Notes under the pieces: generated by a model
Told to the model about the DNA's origin: nothing
The model's input: the letters and a program-made list of their open reading frames with translations, nothing else
The model's database searches: none
Made by a program: the position numbers and the translations under genes
Part shown: in pieces, positions 9,468 to 19,144 of the stretch
Numbering within the stretch: the stretch's first letter is position 1
How the letters are laid out: each line of letters begins with the position of its first letter
Assembly: GCA_964609155.1 (NCBI GenBank)
Contig: CAZSRF010000001.1
Coordinates: 62,001-126,000, forward strand
DNA length: 64,000 bases
Origin: JAGOUU01 sp964609155
GTDB lineage: Bacteria > Pseudomonadota > Gammaproteobacteria > JAGOUU01
Direction: 5' to 3'

Positions 9468-11135
9468 ATGAGCACACAAACTAATCCAGGCCATGAGATC
9501 ATGTCTTATGATGTAATAATAGTTGGCGCCGGACCAGCAGGTTTAGCATCTGCAATTGCCTTAAAACAATTTGCAAAAAAGAATAATATAACAATTTCTG
9601 TCGCCCTCTTTGAAAAAGGTTCTTCAGTAGGCTCTCATATTATTTCTGGTGCTGTATTTGAAGCTGATAGTTTGTCCGAGTTAATCTCTAATTGGCAAAC
9701 ATTAAACCCACCAACATTTACTAAAGTTATAGCAGACAAGTTTTATTTTATGACTAAGCATCATAAATTAAGATTGCCTACTCCTGGCTCTCTAAATAAT
9801 TATCATAAAAATAATTATATTATTAGCCTTGGTGAATTATGCAAATGGCTTGCGCTACAAGCAGAAAATTTAGGAGTTGAGATTTATCCTGGATTTGCCG
9901 CTGCATCTGCTTTAATTCGAGGTAATCAAGTCTATGGCATCAAAACTAACGATCTTGGCATTGATAAACATGGCAATAAAACCGATCTATTTCAACCAGG
10001 AATAGAAATCCATGCAAAGCAAACTATTTTAGCAGAAGGATGTCGAGGTTCAATCAGTAAACAAATTATTCAACATTTTGAATTAGCAAAAGATTCAGCT
10101 CCTCAAACTTATGGATTAGGGATAAAAGAAATTTGGCAAATAGACAACAAGTATCACCAACTGGGAACCGTTGAGCATTCAATAGGCTGGCCATTAGATA
10201 ACTTTACTTATGGCGGCAGTTTTATCTATCATTTACCAGAAAATAAAATAGCCTATGGCTTTGTAACCGGTCTAGATTATACCAATCCTTACTTCAGCCC
10301 ATTTGAAGAATCACAGCAGTTTAAGTTACATCCTAAAATAAAACACTTATTTGAAAACGGTGAACGTATTAGTTATGGCGCACGTGCCTTATCTGAAGGT
10401 GGTTATCAAAGCTTACCCAAACTCACGTTTCCTGGCGGACTTATTGTTGGTGATGCTGCAGGGTTTTTAAACGTTGCCAAAATAAAAGGCTCCCATAATG
10501 CCATCCGATCTGGAATTATCGCAGCTCAATCAATCATTGATGACTATCTTACTAATATACAAAACAAAAAACCTGCCCTACTATCTACAGAAATATATTC
10601 TTATCAAGAAAATATTTCGCGTTCTAAAGTTGCCGTAGAATTATATAAAGTCCGTAATATCCGCCCGAGCTTTAAATATGGACTGGTTGCTGGCCTGTCT
10701 TACAGTGCGTTAGACTACTATGTGCTGCGTGGCAAAGCTCCTTGGACCCTTACTCACCATACCGACCATAAAACTCTCATCAAAAACAGCCCGCCAATTA
10801 TTTATCCAAAAGCGGATAATAAGATAACTTTTGATAGGTTGTCTTCTGTTTTCTTATCTAATACCCACCACAACGAAGATCAACCTAGTCATCTAAAACT
10901 GATAGATCCAAGCAAAACTGTTGAAATCAATTACTTACAGTACCACGGCCCTGAGCAATATTATTGCCCAGCTGGTGTTTATGAGTACCTAAAGGACAGC
11001 TCCAATAAACCATATTTACAAATCAACAGCCAAAATTGCATTCATTGTAAAACTTGTGATATAAAAGACCCCACACAGAATATTAACTGGCAAACTCCTG
11101 AAGGCGGCGGTGGGCCTAATTATATTGATATGTAA
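9468..11135 (+). CDS. etfD: Electron transfer flavoprotein-ubiquinone oxidoreductase
   Basis: This membrane-bound iron-sulfur flavoprotein takes electrons from reduced ETF and passes them to ubiquinone. The N-terminal FAD-binding loop is VIIVGAGPAGLASAIAL, the core has GLGIKEIWQ and GGLIVGDAAGFLNVAKIKGSHNAI, and the C-terminus has the [4Fe-4S] cysteines in QNCIHCKTCDIKDPTQNINW followed by PEGGGGP. Length (555) is normal. It is divergent from the etf/liu operon, so the whole path from acyl-CoA to quinone is encoded side by side. The alternative start at codon 12 (MSYDVIIVG) is also possible. Confidence 0.95.
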   Translation: MSTQTNPGHEIMSYDVIIVGAGPAGLASAIALKQFAKKNNITISVALFEKGSSVGSHIISGAVFEADSLSELISNWQTLNPPTFTKVIADKFYFMTKHHKLRLPTPGSLNNYHKNNYIISLGELCKWLALQAENLGVEIYPGFAAASALIRGNQVYGIKTNDLGIDKHGNKTDLFQPGIEIHAKQTILAEGCRGSISKQIIQHFELAKDSAPQTYGLGIKEIWQIDNKYHQLGTVEHSIGWPLDNFTYGGSFIYHLPENKIAYGFVTGLDYTNPYFSPFEESQQFKLHPKIKHLFENGERISYGARALSEGGYQSLPKLTFPGGLIVGDAAGFLNVAKIKGSHNAIRSGIIAAQSIIDDYLTNIQNKKPALLSTEIYSYQENISRSKVAVELYKVRNIRPSFKYGLVAGLSYSALDYYVLRGKAPWTLTHHTDHKTLIKNSPPIIYPKADNKITFDRLSSVFLSNTHHNEDQPSHLKLIDPSKTVEINYLQYHGPEQYYCPAGVYEYLKDSSNKPYLQINSQNCIHCKTCDIKDPTQNINWQTPEGGGGPNYIDM

Positions 11136-11243
11136 TAACAAAAAATGCAAAATATGATTTGTTTATTAACGTTTAATTCATAATACATTCATTTTCAGCC
11201 CTTATAATATATCCTATGTTAATATTTTATTTCGTATAAGATT

Positions 11244-13190
11244 ATGCTTTTTACACACCGACTATTACAACGTAAAGTCCTTGCTGGACTTTTGTTTCCC
11301 AAAATGAAAGGGGACGGCTTCAAATCTCGTGGTTTTAAAGGATTTAAAGAGTTTTATGCCTCTTTATCAGACAAAACAAGCCGACAATTTTCTGAGGCTT
11401 TTGTTGGCTGTGAGGGCCATGAGACTCCAGATGTAACCACAGTTTTAGCTAGCACTGGACAAAAAGTAACTGTTGATTTAGTCGCAATTGCTCCAACACA
11501 AGATTTCCTAGCTGCCCATCCCCATTTACCTGGTAAAGACCTTCATATTGTAAATTTTCCTGCTGCTTTTGATTACTATGAAAGCATGGGATGTTTAACG
11601 GATAATTCTTTAGAAGCCAAAGCAACTGGAGCTACTGTTCATACGTTTAATTATCCAGGTATCCACCGTTCAAAAGACGGTAGAATTACTGAATTTAATG
11701 ATCTAGTCAATACAGGTATTGCCGTTGTTAATAAGCTATTACTTGACGGTGTACACCCAGATAAGATAGTCCTACAAGGTGATTGTTATGGTACTGCAGT
11801 AGCCTTTGCGGTACAGCAAGAGTTTGCAAAAAAAGATATAAAAGTACGCCTTATTGCATCAAATACTTTTGGTTCATTTAAAGATACAGCTGATAAAAAT
11901 ATTCGTCAACAACCTAAAGCTTTAGGTTTAATTTTAACCAAGTCTTACATCCGCTATCTTTTAAAACAAACTGGATGGAGCATTAAAGTAGGAGCAGACT
12001 TTATAGACTCCGATCCATACAAAGCTGTATTACAACGTGAAGATGACAAAACCTTAGGTGAAACTACTTTACTAAAACGTATAGCCAAATATATAGAAGA
12101 ACGAACAGCAGGCAAAGTGTTGTCCCCTAAAAGTAAACGCAAAGAAGTAAAACCTGATACTTGCCCTGAAGAGTACCAAGAAGCTCGCAAAATACTTGAA
12201 GCTATACAATGGATTAAACTTAAACCAGAAGAAAAACGCAAAGAAGGCATCAAATTAGGAGCAGGCTCAAAATTACAAGCGCTTCTTAAACCACTAAAAG
12301 GCTTGAAGTCTGTAAAATCCACTATTAACCAATTAATTTCACTGTATATTGCTGCTCATGATGAAAAAGCTTTTACAGAACAAACAACTACATTTCTAAA
12401 GGCTACAAACTCTGTTACTTCCATAGCAATATATCAAGCCCTAAAAGCAGCTGATACACAAGAAAATCAAGATAAAGTTGATGCTCATCCTTTGTCTTTA
12501 CATCAATTTGCTGATGCTTTTGAATTTATAGCTAAATATTTAGAGCTTTCGAATGATTATATAAAACAGCATCCTCAATCTCAGCAAAAATTTAATAAGT
12601 CACTACTTCCAGCTTTTAAAAAAACTGGAGTTCCGTTAATGACCATCTCTAACTGTATTTTACAAGGAATATTTTCTGGTATTATAGCAACAGCTCTGTT
12701 TTTAGCAATTGTTAACCCAGTAACTTTACCATTTTTATTAGGATTAATTGGATCTACAATACCATCTTTAGCCTTAACGTATTCTATGATGACTATAGGC
12801 AGTTTAGCAGTTTTTGGAATAGCTGCTGCTATTTCCTCAACCCTAGTGTCATGTCTATTAACAATTTCTAAAAATACTCTATTAGGAATAAAAAATGCTA
12901 TCTTAAATATTTCACAAGGCCATCGTTCTAGAAATCAAGGGAACACTAAAGGATCTGAACTTGAAGATGAAACTCCCACGCCAATATTAGTATCTTCTGA
13001 AAGTGACAAAGAGAGTGATGCGTTACCAAGCAGTCCTCTTCGTAAACCTGCACTAATCATCCATAGAGAAGATAGAACAAAACAAACAAGTTGTGATATG
13101 TTTATAACAGGCAGTAGAGAAATTAGAATAAAACAACAGCGTGAAGAATTATTGTCTATGCCTAAACAGGCTAAGTTAGCACCATTCTAG
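11244..13190 (+). CDS. Candidate secreted effector: alpha/beta-hydrolase-like protein with membrane hairpin
   Basis: A 648-residue protein with no N-terminal signal peptide. The segment FNYPGIHRSKDGRITEFNDL followed by KIVLQGDCYGTAVAFAVQ resembles an alpha/beta-hydrolase core in which the nucleophile elbow is GDCYG (179-183), with Cys in place of the usual Ser. Residues about 466-550 hold two or three long hydrophobic helices, followed by a polar tail rich in Ser, Asp, Glu and basic residues. This layout (hydrolase, membrane hairpin, polar C-terminus) resembles the SidB/SdbA-type Dot/Icm substrates of Legionella as I remember them, and a smaller relative with GHSMGG is at 19145-20410. Whether Cys181 is catalytic or the fold is degenerate is unclear. 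The gene stands alone between the ETF-QO gene and the convergent HlyD cluster. TTAATATT lies at 11220-11227 before the start. Confidence 0.55.
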   Translation: MLFTHRLLQRKVLAGLLFPKMKGDGFKSRGFKGFKEFYASLSDKTSRQFSEAFVGCEGHETPDVTTVLASTGQKVTVDLVAIAPTQDFLAAHPHLPGKDLHIVNFPAAFDYYESMGCLTDNSLEAKATGATVHTFNYPGIHRSKDGRITEFNDLVNTGIAVVNKLLLDGVHPDKIVLQGDCYGTAVAFAVQQEFAKKDIKVRLIASNTFGSFKDTADKNIRQQPKALGLILTKSYIRYLLKQTGWSIKVGADFIDSDPYKAVLQREDDKTLGETTLLKRIAKYIEERTAGKVLSPKSKRKEVKPDTCPEEYQEARKILEAIQWIKLKPEEKRKEGIKLGAGSKLQALLKPLKGLKSVKSTINQLISLYIAAHDEKAFTEQTTTFLKATNSVTSIAIYQALKAADTQENQDKVDAHPLSLHQFADAFEFIAKYLELSNDYIKQHPQSQQKFNKSLLPAFKKTGVPLMTISNCILQGIFSGIIATALFLAIVNPVTLPFLLGLIGSTIPSLALTYSMMTIGSLAVFGIAAAISSTLVSCLLTISKNTLLGIKNAILNISQGHRSRNQGNTKGSELEDETPTPILVSSESDKESDALPSSPLRKPALIIHREDRTKQTSCDMFITGSREIRIKQQREELLSMPKQAKLAPF

Positions 13191-13206
13191 CACGCTGTAT
13201 ACATTA

Positions 13207-15396
13207 TTAATTTCTAAAAAAAGTTCTATTTAGTTTATTATATATAGCCCACATCAATGAGGTATTATAAGTCTGCACTTTTATAATACCCTTTGCCATT
13301 TTGTTATTGTAATTGCATTTTTTATCTGCTGATAAATCAATAGTAAAATACGAATCAACTGACACCCAATTAGAATCTTCGTCTATATTAAAATTAATAT
13401 CTCCACCATAATTAGAAGCAAATAATAATATATTAGAATTAACTAATTTGCTTTGCGCAACCTCCAGCGCAACAAATGGCTCATTAGAAATCTTACCTAT
13501 AGGATCGCTTGCAATTGATTTAAACTGCAGGCGACAAACTGCTGAGTCTGATTGATCTGGAATGAAAATTGCTTTTAAATCTTTATTCAGTGATTTATCC
13601 TTTTTGTTATACAAATCTGGCAGTCTTGATAGATCTTGTGACCGAATAAAGGCCTGCACGGCCAAGCTATCTTGACTTGTAACATCTAAAAGCCACGTAT
13701 TTTCCGCAAGCCACAAACCGGGGTTCAATCCTGGAGAAATTGCCGTAACTTTACCTATTATGGGTGATAAGATTTGTAATTGCTTATTTTTAGCAGCAAT
13801 ATTTTCTACCATGACTTTTTGTTGTTCAACTTCTGCTAACTTAGATTCAGTAAACTTGTGCTCTTTATCTGACAGCTGTTCCCCTAATGCTTCATATTTT
13901 TTTGTATCATAATTTAACTGGTTAATAATTTTCTTTTCTTCTAACTCTAGACTTGTTAGTAATAACAGTTCTTGGTTAACAAGAACATCTTGTTCTAACT
14001 GAGTATCGATTTTATCAACTCTAGATATAAAAGGGGTGTAAAGTCTTTGAGTTTTACCATAAAATACTGCTGGTAAATAAACATAGCTGCTAAAAGGCAT
14101 CCACGCTAATAAAAAAACCAAACAAAATACACTTGTAGTTACAATAAGATTTGTATTCATCTGAATCTTTTGTCGAAACAGATAAAGATTATAGATCTCT
14201 TTGCTTATAGGAACAGTAATTAATAATACAATGCTAATTAAAAATAAAAAACCACCAATAAATTCAATATAATATAAAAAAGATATTATTGAAATATATA
14301 ACAATAGACGATATATACCACTTAAAACGGCAAAAACAGTAAAAAATTGAAATTTTTTACTATCATACGATTCTGGCAATATGGAATCTATGCCTAATAT
14401 AATTGTTCTATAATAATATTTTAAAACAGCGAAGCTTCTTGGTCCAAGATTTCTTATTCTTAAATAATCGGAGAGTATATAATAACCATCAAAGCGCATA
14501 AACGGCATAATATTGATAGCTAAAGACACAACCCATGAAACAGCTGCGATAAAAAATAACAAATTTTTGAATATAGTATCATCTGGCAAAAGTAACCAAA
14601 AAAATCCTGCAATTATTGCTAAATATATCTCTAATCTAATCCCTGCCGTAGAAACAACCAACCGTTTCTCAGGAGTTAATAAAATCGTCTGCGACACATC
14701 CGTATAAAATATAGGATAAAAAAATATAAAATTCACGCCCATCTCAGGCACCTTGCAATCATACATCTTGCTAGCATATGCATGGCCAAATTCATGGATA
14801 ACTTTTGTAAAAACTACTGTAAAAGCTATCAATATAATATTTGTCAAATTATTTACGCTTGGGATACTTGCAGTAAAACTGCCCCATTGATTAGCTAGTA
14901 AATATAAGTCAATAAAAAAAATGCAAATGATAGCAAAAGCCATTTTTTCGGAAAAAACAAATTTAACTTTATCTTTGGTATAAGACAAAAATTTATCTGG
15001 ATTAAATAAAGAAATTCTATAAGAAAAAATTTTTCCTAAATATCCGAGGAATAATAAAAGAGGTTTTTTTCTGTTTTTTTCTAATGATCTTAGCGTTTGA
15101 TTGCTTAATTGCAGTAAATTATTATTTAAAAGAAATTTGAAAACTTGACTAATAGTATCTTGATTGATATTATAAACAGTGTCGGCGTTTACTGCCTGAA
15201 TAATGGCATTGTTAGTTCCTAAGCTCCAGTTATTAATTATTTCATACTCAACCTTTCCTAAGTAATAGTATTTATCAGTAATTTTATCTCTTAATATCCA
15301 AACTTTATCTTGCCAGAAATCTATGCCTGCATAGGATAATTCGATTGTACTTTTCAATGCTGGAAGATAGAGCAACTGTTCTGATGATGGTTGCAT
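13207..15396 (-). CDS. M50-type site-2 protease-like membrane protein with HlyD-like C-terminal half
   Basis: The 729-residue protein begins with a soluble PqqD-like region (about 1-100), then many membrane helices that include the zinc motif HEFGH (201-205) and the second metal-site motif NIMPFMRFDG (295-304) of the M50 site-2 protease family. After about residue 420 there is a coiled-coil and a lipoyl/barrel-like section (SPIIGKVTAISPGL) resembling HlyD adaptors. In other proteobacteria, proteins of this build are found with one or two HlyD-type proteins, and their substrate is not established. Here it is the last gene of a three-gene operon, 4 bases after the previous one. No ABC ATPase, TolC or peptide precursor is adjacent. 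Both the zinc ligands and the full membrane core appear intact, so an active protease or a pseudo-transporter are both possible. Confidence 0.75.
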   Translation of the reverse strand: MQPSSEQLLYLPALKSTIELSYAGIDFWQDKVWILRDKITDKYYYLGKVEYEIINNWSLGTNNAIIQAVNADTVYNINQDTISQVFKFLLNNNLLQLSNQTLRSLEKNRKKPLLLFLGYLGKIFSYRISLFNPDKFLSYTKDKVKFVFSEKMAFAIICIFFIDLYLLANQWGSFTASIPSVNNLTNIILIAFTVVFTKVIHEFGHAYASKMYDCKVPEMGVNFIFFYPIFYTDVSQTILLTPEKRLVVSTAGIRLEIYLAIIAGFFWLLLPDDTIFKNLLFFIAAVSWVVSLAINIMPFMRFDGYYILSDYLRIRNLGPRSFAVLKYYYRTIILGIDSILPESYDSKKFQFFTVFAVLSGIYRLLLYISIISFLYYIEFIGGFLFLISIVLLITVPISKEIYNLYLFRQKIQMNTNLIVTTSVFCLVFLLAWMPFSSYVYLPAVFYGKTQRLYTPFISRVDKIDTQLEQDVLVNQELLLLTSLELEEKKIINQLNYDTKKYEALGEQLSDKEHKFTESKLAEVEQQKVMVENIAAKNKQLQILSPIIGKVTAISPGLNPGLWLAENTWLLDVTSQDSLAVQAFIRSQDLSRLPDLYNKKDKSLNKDLKAIFIPDQSDSAVCRLQFKSIASDPIGKISNEPFVALEVAQSKLVNSNILLFASNYGGDINFNIDEDSNWVSVDSYFTIDLSADKKCNYNNKMAKGIIKVQTYNTSLMWAIYNKLNRTFFRN

Positions 15397-15400
15397 AAAT

Positions 15401-16789
15401 CTAACCTACCTTATAGTACCATTGGCGTATTTTTAAATAAGGTTTTTGAAATATATATCTAATCAAACTAATTTTTTTAGGACCATAGATCTTAACTTGT
15501 CCTTGATCCCCTATGATTAGATCAGAGTCCTCCATAGCAAACTCAGGAGTAATTTTAGCAAGTAATCTATAGGCAATTTTTTTTTGGGGTGTAACATAAG
15601 CTTCAAAACTATAATACTTTAATTTTGCTGTTACAGCTTTGAATGGATTTTTATTTGAATAATAATATAATTCACTATCTTTTTCTAAGTTAATATTGTC
15701 ATTTATGTTAAGCCAAATTTCTATTTCTTGTTCATTTTTATCAGCTAATCTCATTAATGTTTGACCAACTTTAACTGGTTTACCTAAGAGATCATCTTTA
15801 CTCTTAAATAACACTATTCCTGCTTCTGGGGCAGTAATTTTACTCATCCCTATTTGTTGTTCTGCATATGATATTTCCTGTTGCTTAACACTCATATCTT
15901 GTTGAAGCTTAAAAATTTTCCCGCGTTGTTCCTTATCTTGAAATCCTAATGCTTGTGCTTGATCATGTTCTGCTTCTAACGTTTTCAATTCTTTCTTTTT
16001 TAATTGTAAAGTATTATCTAGATCAATTTGATCATACTCTAAAAGTAATTGATTTTTTACAACAGCACTATTTGGTTCAACGTGAACTTTTTTAATAGCC
16101 CCACTTACTGGTGCATTAATCAACCATGATTTTTCACTAATAATTTGCGCTGGCGCCATAACAGTTGGAGTTAATTTAACCAAAAATAATAATGCTATGG
16201 CAATCAAAATTATCCATAGAATATTTTTTCTAATATAGTTTGTATAAAAACTTCTTCCTATGTTAGATCTTTTTTTTGTCTTAGCAAAGAATTGTAAAGC
16301 TTGACTGTATGACTTAATGATTAAATTAAAATTTATTAATTCAGCATCTGAATATAGCTGATTATTAAATAATATTAGGTAAGTATTATCATTATTTAAT
16401 TCATTTCTTAATTTGGCTACTAATAATTCTTGTCCTAATTCTTGCGCCCAATCTTGTTTAAGATTGTCAGGAATATTTCTAATAGATAATACTTTTTTAG
16501 TATCTTTAAATTCTGAAGTTTTTATTATTTGTGAATAAAATAATTCAGTGATTATATGTTGAAGCCACTGATGGAAACTCTTGCTTGCTTTTTGATCTTT
16601 GGTATCGAGCGTTCCAGAGATACTAATTAGTTCTGCGTTATTATTCTCAATAGTGAATAACACAGCTAGCTGGTATTTTATTACTTTATAAGAGTCATTG
16701 ACGATAAGATCAGCTAACGATGCATAATCATGAGACTCTAATATGCTACTTTGAAGAGCGAATAGTTTACTTATTTGTTCTGATTGCAT
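15401..16789 (-). CDS. HlyD-family membrane fusion protein with N-terminal GAF-like domain
   Basis: About 462 residues. The first 180 residues look like a cytoplasmic GAF-type domain, then there is one membrane helix (KNILWIILIAIALLFLVKLT) and a periplasmic HlyD section: APVSGAIKKVHVEPNSAV, a coiled coil, and KITAPEAGIVLFKSKDDLLG. The start used is ATG 16789 (MQSEQISK); a TTG at 16807 would overlap the upstream gene. It lies between the two other adaptor-like genes of the operon. The presumed role is to bridge an inner-membrane exporter to the periplasm or outer membrane; substrate unknown. Confidence 0.75.
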   Translation of the reverse strand: MQSEQISKLFALQSSILESHDYASLADLIVNDSYKVIKYQLAVLFTIENNNAELISISGTLDTKDQKASKSFHQWLQHIITELFYSQIIKTSEFKDTKKVLSIRNIPDNLKQDWAQELGQELLVAKLRNELNNDNTYLILFNNQLYSDAELINFNLIIKSYSQALQFFAKTKKRSNIGRSFYTNYIRKNILWIILIAIALLFLVKLTPTVMAPAQIISEKSWLINAPVSGAIKKVHVEPNSAVVKNQLLLEYDQIDLDNTLQLKKKELKTLEAEHDQAQALGFQDKEQRGKIFKLQQDMSVKQQEISYAEQQIGMSKITAPEAGIVLFKSKDDLLGKPVKVGQTLMRLADKNEQEIEIWLNINDNINLEKDSELYYYSNKNPFKAVTAKLKYYSFEAYVTPQKKIAYRLLAKITPEFAMEDSDLIIGDQGQVKIYGPKKISLIRYIFQKPYLKIRQWYYKVG

Positions 16790-16790
16790 A

Positions 16791-17726
16791 TTAAGTTGGA
16801 TTATCAAAAGTTATCTGACCGCTCAAGCCAGCAATTAACTTCTCCGGCTCAGCAATAGGTTCCATGAGCTTTCCGAATACATCGATAGTCTGACTAGTCG
16901 GTTCTACTTCTGCCCCAATTCTATTAACGATGCCCTTATAACAAGTTTTACTTAAACATAATTTGAACGTTGTGCCTTGTTTCAACCAACTTATCCAGGC
17001 AAATGGCACATAAGCTTTTATAAGTAAATCTTTAGTATTATTAACCGTCATAAGTGCCTGACCAGCTGAAACATATTCTCCCTCCGTAACACTTACTGTA
17101 ATTATCTTTCCATCATAATTAGCTTTAATAACACAATTTGTTATTTGATATTCTAATTTTTCTATAAGTTTTTTTGTTTGTTCTAATTGAGATTCAGCTT
17201 CTATTACAGAGTATTTACTAGTTGACTTTAGCTCTTGTAATTGTTTTAAATTGTCCAATACTGCTGCTTTGTCTTTAGCTATGGCTGTTTGGACTGCTAG
17301 ATCCAATGCAAGTTCTTGGCAATCAAAAGTTATTAAAATATCATCTTTAGAAAAACTTTGACCATCGTTGTATGGTATCGATTTTATTCTCCCTGCTCGT
17401 AAACTACTTATAGTCAGCTTATTATTTGCAACGATTAAACCAGGTGTTTCATATACGGGTGGTGGCGGTGGAGGAGGCTGTTTTTTTGCACTTATCTGTG
17501 CCGGAGCTTGTACAGGTTTATTAGTTGAGGGTTTGTGTTTAATGGTATCAAGATTAATTTTTTTTCGACAAACTAAACTTCCATAGGTTTTCCCTAATAG
17601 ATTACAATTTTTACTGTATTTTATATAAACAGTGAGCACAGCTAGAATTATCAATAACAAAAATAATAGTGAAAACACCGATTTGGTCAATCTACTAAAT
17701 TCTTTTGGTTCTGGGATGCTATTCAT
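16791..17726 (-). CDS. HlyD-family periplasmic adaptor with proline-rich linker
   Basis: First gene of the HlyD/M50 operon, 311 residues. It has one N-terminal membrane helix (SVFSLLFLLLIILAVLTVYI), a proline run (KKQPPPPPPPVYE) as a spacer, a lipoyl-like half motif (SLRAGRIKSIPYNDGQSFSKDDILITFD), a coiled coil and the second half motif (NYDGKIITVSVTEGEYVSAGQAL). This is the classic membrane fusion protein layout used with efflux or type I export pumps. It ends one base before the next gene begins. No pump component is encoded beside it, so the partner must be elsewhere or be the M50-like protein two genes downstream. Confidence 0.8.
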   Translation of the reverse strand: MNSIPEPKEFSRLTKSVFSLLFLLLIILAVLTVYIKYSKNCNLLGKTYGSLVCRKKINLDTIKHKPSTNKPVQAPAQISAKKQPPPPPPPVYETPGLIVANNKLTISSLRAGRIKSIPYNDGQSFSKDDILITFDCQELALDLAVQTAIAKDKAAVLDNLKQLQELKSTSKYSVIEAESQLEQTKKLIEKLEYQITNCVIKANYDGKIITVSVTEGEYVSAGQALMTVNNTKDLLIKAYVPFAWISWLKQGTTFKLCLSKTCYKGIVNRIGAEVEPTSQTIDVFGKLMEPIAEPEKLIAGLSGQITFDNPT

Positions 17727-17838
17727 GTTATGAAGAAATTTAATGTATAAACACTAATACCATATAAATAATATATATAAATATAGTAAATTATGTAATA
17801 TTGTAAATCTAAGTTTTACTAACTAGCCGAGATATAAA

Positions 17839-18384
17839 ATGACTCTAAGATTATCTAATTCCGTCTTGGTTGTTATCGATCTTCAAGACAAGCTTTTACC
17901 ATCTATAGAAAACAATCAAAATATTATCAACAATACTAACTGGTTAGTGAAAGTTGCTCTAAAACTCAATATACCAATATTAATTACTGAACAATATCCT
18001 AAAGGATTAGGGTTAACGAATGAAGTCATTAGAAATAGCTTAGATTCTTCAGTGATTATAGAAAAGATTACTTTTTCTGCTGCAAAAGAAATTCTATTTT
18101 TAGATAGGTTAGCTGCTTTAAATAGACAACATGTGATTTTATGCGGTATAGAGGCTCACGTTTGTGTATTACAAACTGCCTTAGATCTTGTACAGCTTAA
18201 TTATCAAGTCTATGCAGTTGCCAATGCTACTGGCAGCAGGAACTTAATAGATAAAAAATATGCTCTCAAAAGAATGATGCAAAATGACATTACAATTGTA
18301 ACTAAAGAAATGGTATTATTTGAATGTTTAGAAAAAGCAGGAACTAGTTTATTTAAATCAATGAGTAATGAGTTTTTAAAATGA
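17839..18384 (+). CDS. Isochorismatase-family hydrolase
   Basis: A cytoplasmic cysteine hydrolase of 181 residues. The Asp-Lys-Cys triad of the family can be placed: D14 in VVIDLQDKLLP, K76 in VIIEKITFSA, and C109 in LCGIEAHVCVLQTALDL. The family includes nicotinamidases, YcaC-like amide hydrolases and isochorismatases; the substrate cannot be chosen from sequence. The stop overlaps the start of the next gene by 4 bases, so it is co-translated with an HSD10-like dehydrogenase. Confidence 0.88.
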   Translation: MTLRLSNSVLVVIDLQDKLLPSIENNQNIINNTNWLVKVALKLNIPILITEQYPKGLGLTNEVIRNSLDSSVIIEKITFSAAKEILFLDRLAALNRQHVILCGIEAHVCVLQTALDLVQLNYQVYAVANATGSRNLIDKKYALKRMMQNDITIVTKEMVLFECLEKAGTSLFKSMSNEFLK

Positions 18385-19139
18385 ATATTAAAGGACTATA
18401 CGCCCTAATTACTGGAGGGGGATCGGGTTTAGGAGCAGCAACGGCTAAAAAATTAGCAAGCCTTGGAGCAAATATTATTATTTTGGATAACAATATGGCT
18501 GCAGCTGAGGGATTAGCATCTGAACTTAATGGTTTAGCTCTTGATTGTAATGTTTCAGATGCTGCAAGTGTTGAACAAGCATTCAAGTTTATTCAAAATA
18601 AAACTGCTATCCCAAGAATTTGTGTTAATTGTGCAGGAGTTGCTCCAGCCAAAAGAATTATTAGTAAAACTGGGCCAATGCCCTTGGCAGATTTTAATCA
18701 AGTTATAGACATAAACCTTAATGGTACATTTAATATACTACGCATGGCCAGTCACTATATTAGCCAACTTGATCCTATCAATAGCTCCGGCGAAAGAGGA
18801 GTCATTATAAATACGGCTTCGGTCGCTGCCTATGAAGGTCAAATTGGCCAAGCTGCCTATGCAGCATCAAAAGCTGGTATTATAGGGTTAACATTACCAG
18901 CAGCTAGAGAGCTAGCTCGTTTTGGTATTAGGGTTAATACTATTGCTCCAGGGTTATTTGCAACGCCACTTTTGCTCAATATGCCACAAGAAGTGCAGGA
19001 TGGGTTAATAAATTCTATGCCTTTTCCAAAGAGATTTGGAGATCCCCAAGAATATGCTGCTTTAGTAGAACATATTATTAGTAACTCCATGCTAAATGGT
19101 ACTACAATACGTTTGGATGGCGCCATGAGAATGCAGTAG
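18381..19139 (+). CDS. Short-chain dehydrogenase, HSD10 / 3-hydroxyacyl-CoA dehydrogenase type II-like
   Basis: A 252-residue NAD-dependent dehydrogenase with the dinucleotide loop TGGGSGLG (11-18) and the catalytic residues S147, Y160 and K164 (YAASK). The strings INTASVAAYEGQIGQAAYAASKAG and VRVNTIAPGLF-like sequence (IRVNTIAPGLFATPLL) resemble mitochondrial HSD10, which oxidises 2-methyl-3-hydroxybutyryl-CoA in isoleucine degradation. That role would fit the branched-chain catabolism genes on both sides and the thiolase at 4936-6153. Other short 3-hydroxyacyl-CoA substrates are possible. Confidence 0.85.
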   Translation: MNIKGLYALITGGGSGLGAATAKKLASLGANIIILDNNMAAAEGLASELNGLALDCNVSDAASVEQAFKFIQNKTAIPRICVNCAGVAPAKRIISKTGPMPLADFNQVIDINLNGTFNILRMASHYISQLDPINSSGERGVIINTASVAAYEGQIGQAAYAASKAGIIGLTLPAARELARFGIRVNTIAPGLFATPLLLNMPQEVQDGLINSMPFPKRFGDPQEYAALVEHIISNSMLNGTTIRLDGAMRMQ

Positions 19140-19144
19140 TCAGA

